Shown here in pieces: positions 7,418-9,567 of a DNA stretch of 9,567 bases (positions within the stretch are counted from its first letter, which is position 1; every line of letters begins with the position of its first letter). The notes beneath the pieces were generated by a model. The model saw nothing but the letters and a program-made list of their open reading frames with translations, made no database searches and was not told where the DNA came from. The stretch is from Bacteroidota bacterium (GTDB lineage: Bacteria > Zhuqueibacterota > JdFR-76 > DREG01): contig JAUXJX010000038.1 of the NCBI GenBank assembly GCA_030624545.1, positions 1 through 9,567 on the forward strand, given 5' to 3'. The position numbers were made by a program, and so were the translations under genes.

Positions 7418-7429
7418 CGCCATATGGCG
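7418..7429. repeat. Perfect 12-base palindrome, possible operator, upstream of the DUF502 gene
   Basis: CGCCATATGGCG reads the same on both strands and lies 91 bases before the ATG at 7327. A second small inverted repeat, TTGGA-AAA-TCCAA, is at 7383-7395. Two-fold symmetry of this size can be a repressor site, but no regulator in the window points to it. Confidence 0.25.
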
Positions 7430-7469
7430 TTGATTAGCTATATGTTATGGTGATGTCCGAAAGAGAGGT

Positions 7470-7499
7470 GTCGTGAGATGAAAGGCGAGACTCACGGAC
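7470..7499. other. Hairpin between ftsB and the DUF502 gene
   Basis: GTCGTGAG (7470-7477) pairs with CTCACGGAC (7491-7499), eight base pairs with one bulged G, 13-base loop. It begins about 36 bases past the ftsB stop. There is no T run after it on either strand, so it could protect or process the eno-ftsB mRNA end rather than terminate as an intrinsic terminator. Confidence 0.35.
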
Positions 7500-7535
7500 C
7501 CAAAAAATCCGCATACGAAGATGCTAATATGCAGA

Positions 7536-7856
7536 TTAATTCCTACGAATCCAATAAACTGTTTCGCCCTTTTTGATCAGGTAGTATCGTTCGCGGGCGA
7601 TCTTTTCGATATAATCGTAGTCGCTCTGCAAACGTTCGAGGGTGTTTCTAATTTCGGATTGTTTTTTCTCTTGTTCCGCGATTTCGTTCTGAAGGGTCCG
7701 AAATTCACCATGGGTTTCAAAACGTTGAATAATTCCGTATTGGTTGAAGGAGAAATAGGCTAATATAGCCAGTCCGGCAGCTGCGCCGAGAAAGAACTTC
7801 AGTCGTTGCATGAATCTTACATGTCGCGGATTTCCGGATCTAAAGTTTCGGCTCAA
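7536..7856 (-). CDS. FtsB/DivIC-type septum formation initiator protein
   Basis: A small bitopic division protein, 106 residues. Family members sit in the divisome core with FtsL and FtsQ (DivIB) and help activate septal wall synthesis. It shows a short basic cytoplasmic N-terminus, one transmembrane helix (about 19-38), a periplasmic coiled coil (about 45-82, rich in Glu, Gln, Leu, Arg), and the family's end motif IEKIARERYYLIKKGE (84-99) followed by VYWI. The TTG at 7856 is preferred because AGGAG lies six bases upstream. Alternatives are TTG 7874, which would place that site inside the gene, and ATG 7811, which begins right at the membrane helix and has a poor site. It lies 30 bases after enolase, a pairing seen in many bacteria (eno-ftsB), and is likely co-transcribed with it. 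Assignment to FtsB versus DivIC is a matter of lineage naming. Confidence 0.88.
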   Translation of the reverse strand: MSRNFRSGNPRHVRFMQRLKFFLGAAAGLAILAYFSFNQYGIIQRFETHGEFRTLQNEIAEQEKKQSEIRNTLERLQSDYDYIEKIARERYYLIKKGETVYWIRRN

Positions 7857-7886
7857 TTCGTTCTCCTGAAGCAATTCAATTCGGTT

Positions 7887-9176
<1,290 letters not shown>

Positions 9177-9246
9177 TCATATCCTCAGGCATGTATCAAA
9201 TTTCTAAATATCCGGGAAGCATTAACTGCCGGTTACAGGTGCGCTT

Positions 9247-9274
9247 AAGATACAAATTTTTTAATAAGTTGCAA
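9247..9274 (-). promoter_or_regulatory. Candidate promoter for eno
   Basis: On the minus strand TTGCAA (9269-9274) and TATCTT (9247-9252) are 16 bases apart, each with four of six consensus bases, with an AT-rich spacer. The start would be near 9240, giving a leader of about 64 bases. Judged by eye and moderately weak. Confidence 0.35.
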
Positions 9275-9294
9275 GTGGTTTGTGGCGGCGACAC

Positions 9295-9326
9295 GGTCCC
9301 ACCGCATTTCGAAAGTGCGGGGGACC
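9295..9326. repeat. Hairpin repeat unit, copy A
   Basis: GGTCCC (9295-9300), a bulged A, then CCGCATTT (9302-9309) pair with AAGTGCGG (9313-9320, one T-G pair) and GGGACC (9321-9326) around a CGA loop: a 14-base-pair stem. There is no T run after it on either strand, so it is not a standard terminator. It lies just upstream of the eno promoter. The bases 9297-9334 recur in inverted orientation at 9445-9481. Confidence 0.75.
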
Positions 9327-9433
9327 TTTCACGGACGAATCTTTTGACCAATCTCACAGGTGGGCGGTTTATGTCTCAGCCGGAATAGCTCTCCTGCTTT
9401 TCGTGAGCATTGCTGCGACACTTCGAAGGAAAA

Positions 9434-9458
9434 GGTGAATGTCCCCGGTGAAGTCCCC
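9434..9458. repeat. Two tandem 12-13 base repeats next to hairpin copy B
   Basis: GGTGAATGTCCCC (9434-9446) is followed directly by GGTGAAGTCCCC (9447-9458). The same motif in the opposite sense, GGGGACCTTTCAC, ends copy A at 9320-9332. They look like duplicated edges of the repeat unit. Confidence 0.6.
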
Positions 9459-9481
9459 GGCACTTTGGAAGTGCGGGGGAA
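9453..9481. repeat. Hairpin repeat unit, copy B (inverted relative to copy A)
   Basis: TCCCC (9454-9458) and GCACTT (9460-9465) pair with AAGTGC (9469-9474) and GGGGA (9476-9480), with one G-G mismatch and a TGG loop. The 12 bases AAGTGCGGGGGA are shared exactly with copy A (9313-9324), and the reverse complement of 9445-9481 aligns with 9297-9334 with few differences. Confidence 0.7.
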
Positions 9482-9567
9482 TTGGTCTTTTACACCCGGT
9501 TCAATCCTTCACTCACTCCCGACCCCAATCACCCCACATGCCAATCGCGATCCGGCAGCGCCCGTAG

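Larger units (their letters stand above)
9177..9567. other. Right-end stretch without a supported gene
   Basis: The 391 bases hold the eno leader and promoter (9177-9274), the inverted hairpin pair (9295-9481), and 86 bases (9482-9567) in which I see no clear signal. Short open frames cross the hairpins (plus strand to 9388 and to 9438) but have no ribosome site and no recognisable protein. A minus-strand frame open from the window edge to a TGA at 9529 is only 12 codons and cannot be judged. Confidence 0.6.

Noticed and set aside
7478..7576. Plus-strand 32-codon frame starting ATGAAAGGCGAG
   Set aside because: A GAGAGG stretch precedes it at a long distance, but it overlaps the end of the ftsB-like gene on the other strand and the hairpin at 7470-7499; nothing supports translation.
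9191..9388. Plus-strand 65-codon open frame crossing the eno leader and hairpin copy A
   Set aside because: No ribosome site, overlaps the eno promoter and a palindromic repeat, and the translation resembles no protein I know; frames through GC-rich repeats are often open by chance.
9482..9567. Possible gene tail or tRNA-like stretch (GGTTCAATCC) at the right edge
   Set aside because: The T-arm-like string has no matching acceptor or anticodon arms, and the minus-strand open frame entering from the edge is only 12-17 codons; too little to assign.

Overview
The window looks like a chromosomal segment from a Gram-negative, diderm bacterium. Two genes encode secreted beta-rich outer-membrane-type proteins; one ends in the terminal Phe typical of beta-barrels and the other in a peptidoglycan-binding OmpA domain. 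A murein-recycling ligase for meso-diaminopimelate peptides is also present. Gene style (strong AGGAGG sites, an RsbW/STAS pair, a DUF502 protein, barrel proteins without close named relatives) suggests a poorly cultivated lineage near the FCB group (Calditrichota/KSB1-like). That placement is inference and cannot be fixed from this sequence alone.

Layout: a UDP-MurNAc:tripeptide ligase gene (mpl) runs leftward at 130-1551 behind a recognisable promoter. Divergent from it, a gene at 1828-3312 encodes a beta-barrel / calcium-binding-repeat / OmpA fusion. That gene ends against a leftward block, with one hairpin able to terminate transcription from both sides (3412-3455). The leftward block, read from right to left, is: enolase (eno), a FtsB/DivIC-type division protein, a DUF502 membrane protein, a 616-residue unrecognised outer-membrane barrel candidate, an RsbW-type anti-sigma serine kinase, and a STAS anti-sigma antagonist. 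Eno and ftsB are tightly coupled (30 bases apart). The other gaps are 130-210 bases and could hold their own promoters.

Functionally the window mixes housekeeping (glycolysis, division, wall recycling), cell-envelope structure (two outer-membrane-type proteins and an inner-membrane DUF502 protein) and a partner-switching regulatory module whose sigma factor and phosphatase are not here. The right end (9177-9567) has no supported gene. It holds the enolase leader and promoter, and then two inverted copies of a roughly 37-base hairpin-forming unit (9297-9334 and 9445-9481) that resembles a REP/BIME-type or MITE-like repeat. This is the least explained structure in the window. I did not find a clearly new multi-gene system; the most interesting leads are the repeat pair, the orphan regulatory pair with an Asn variant at its phosphorylation site, and a start-stop mini-ORF with a strong ribosome site just upstream of the OmpA-fusion gene.
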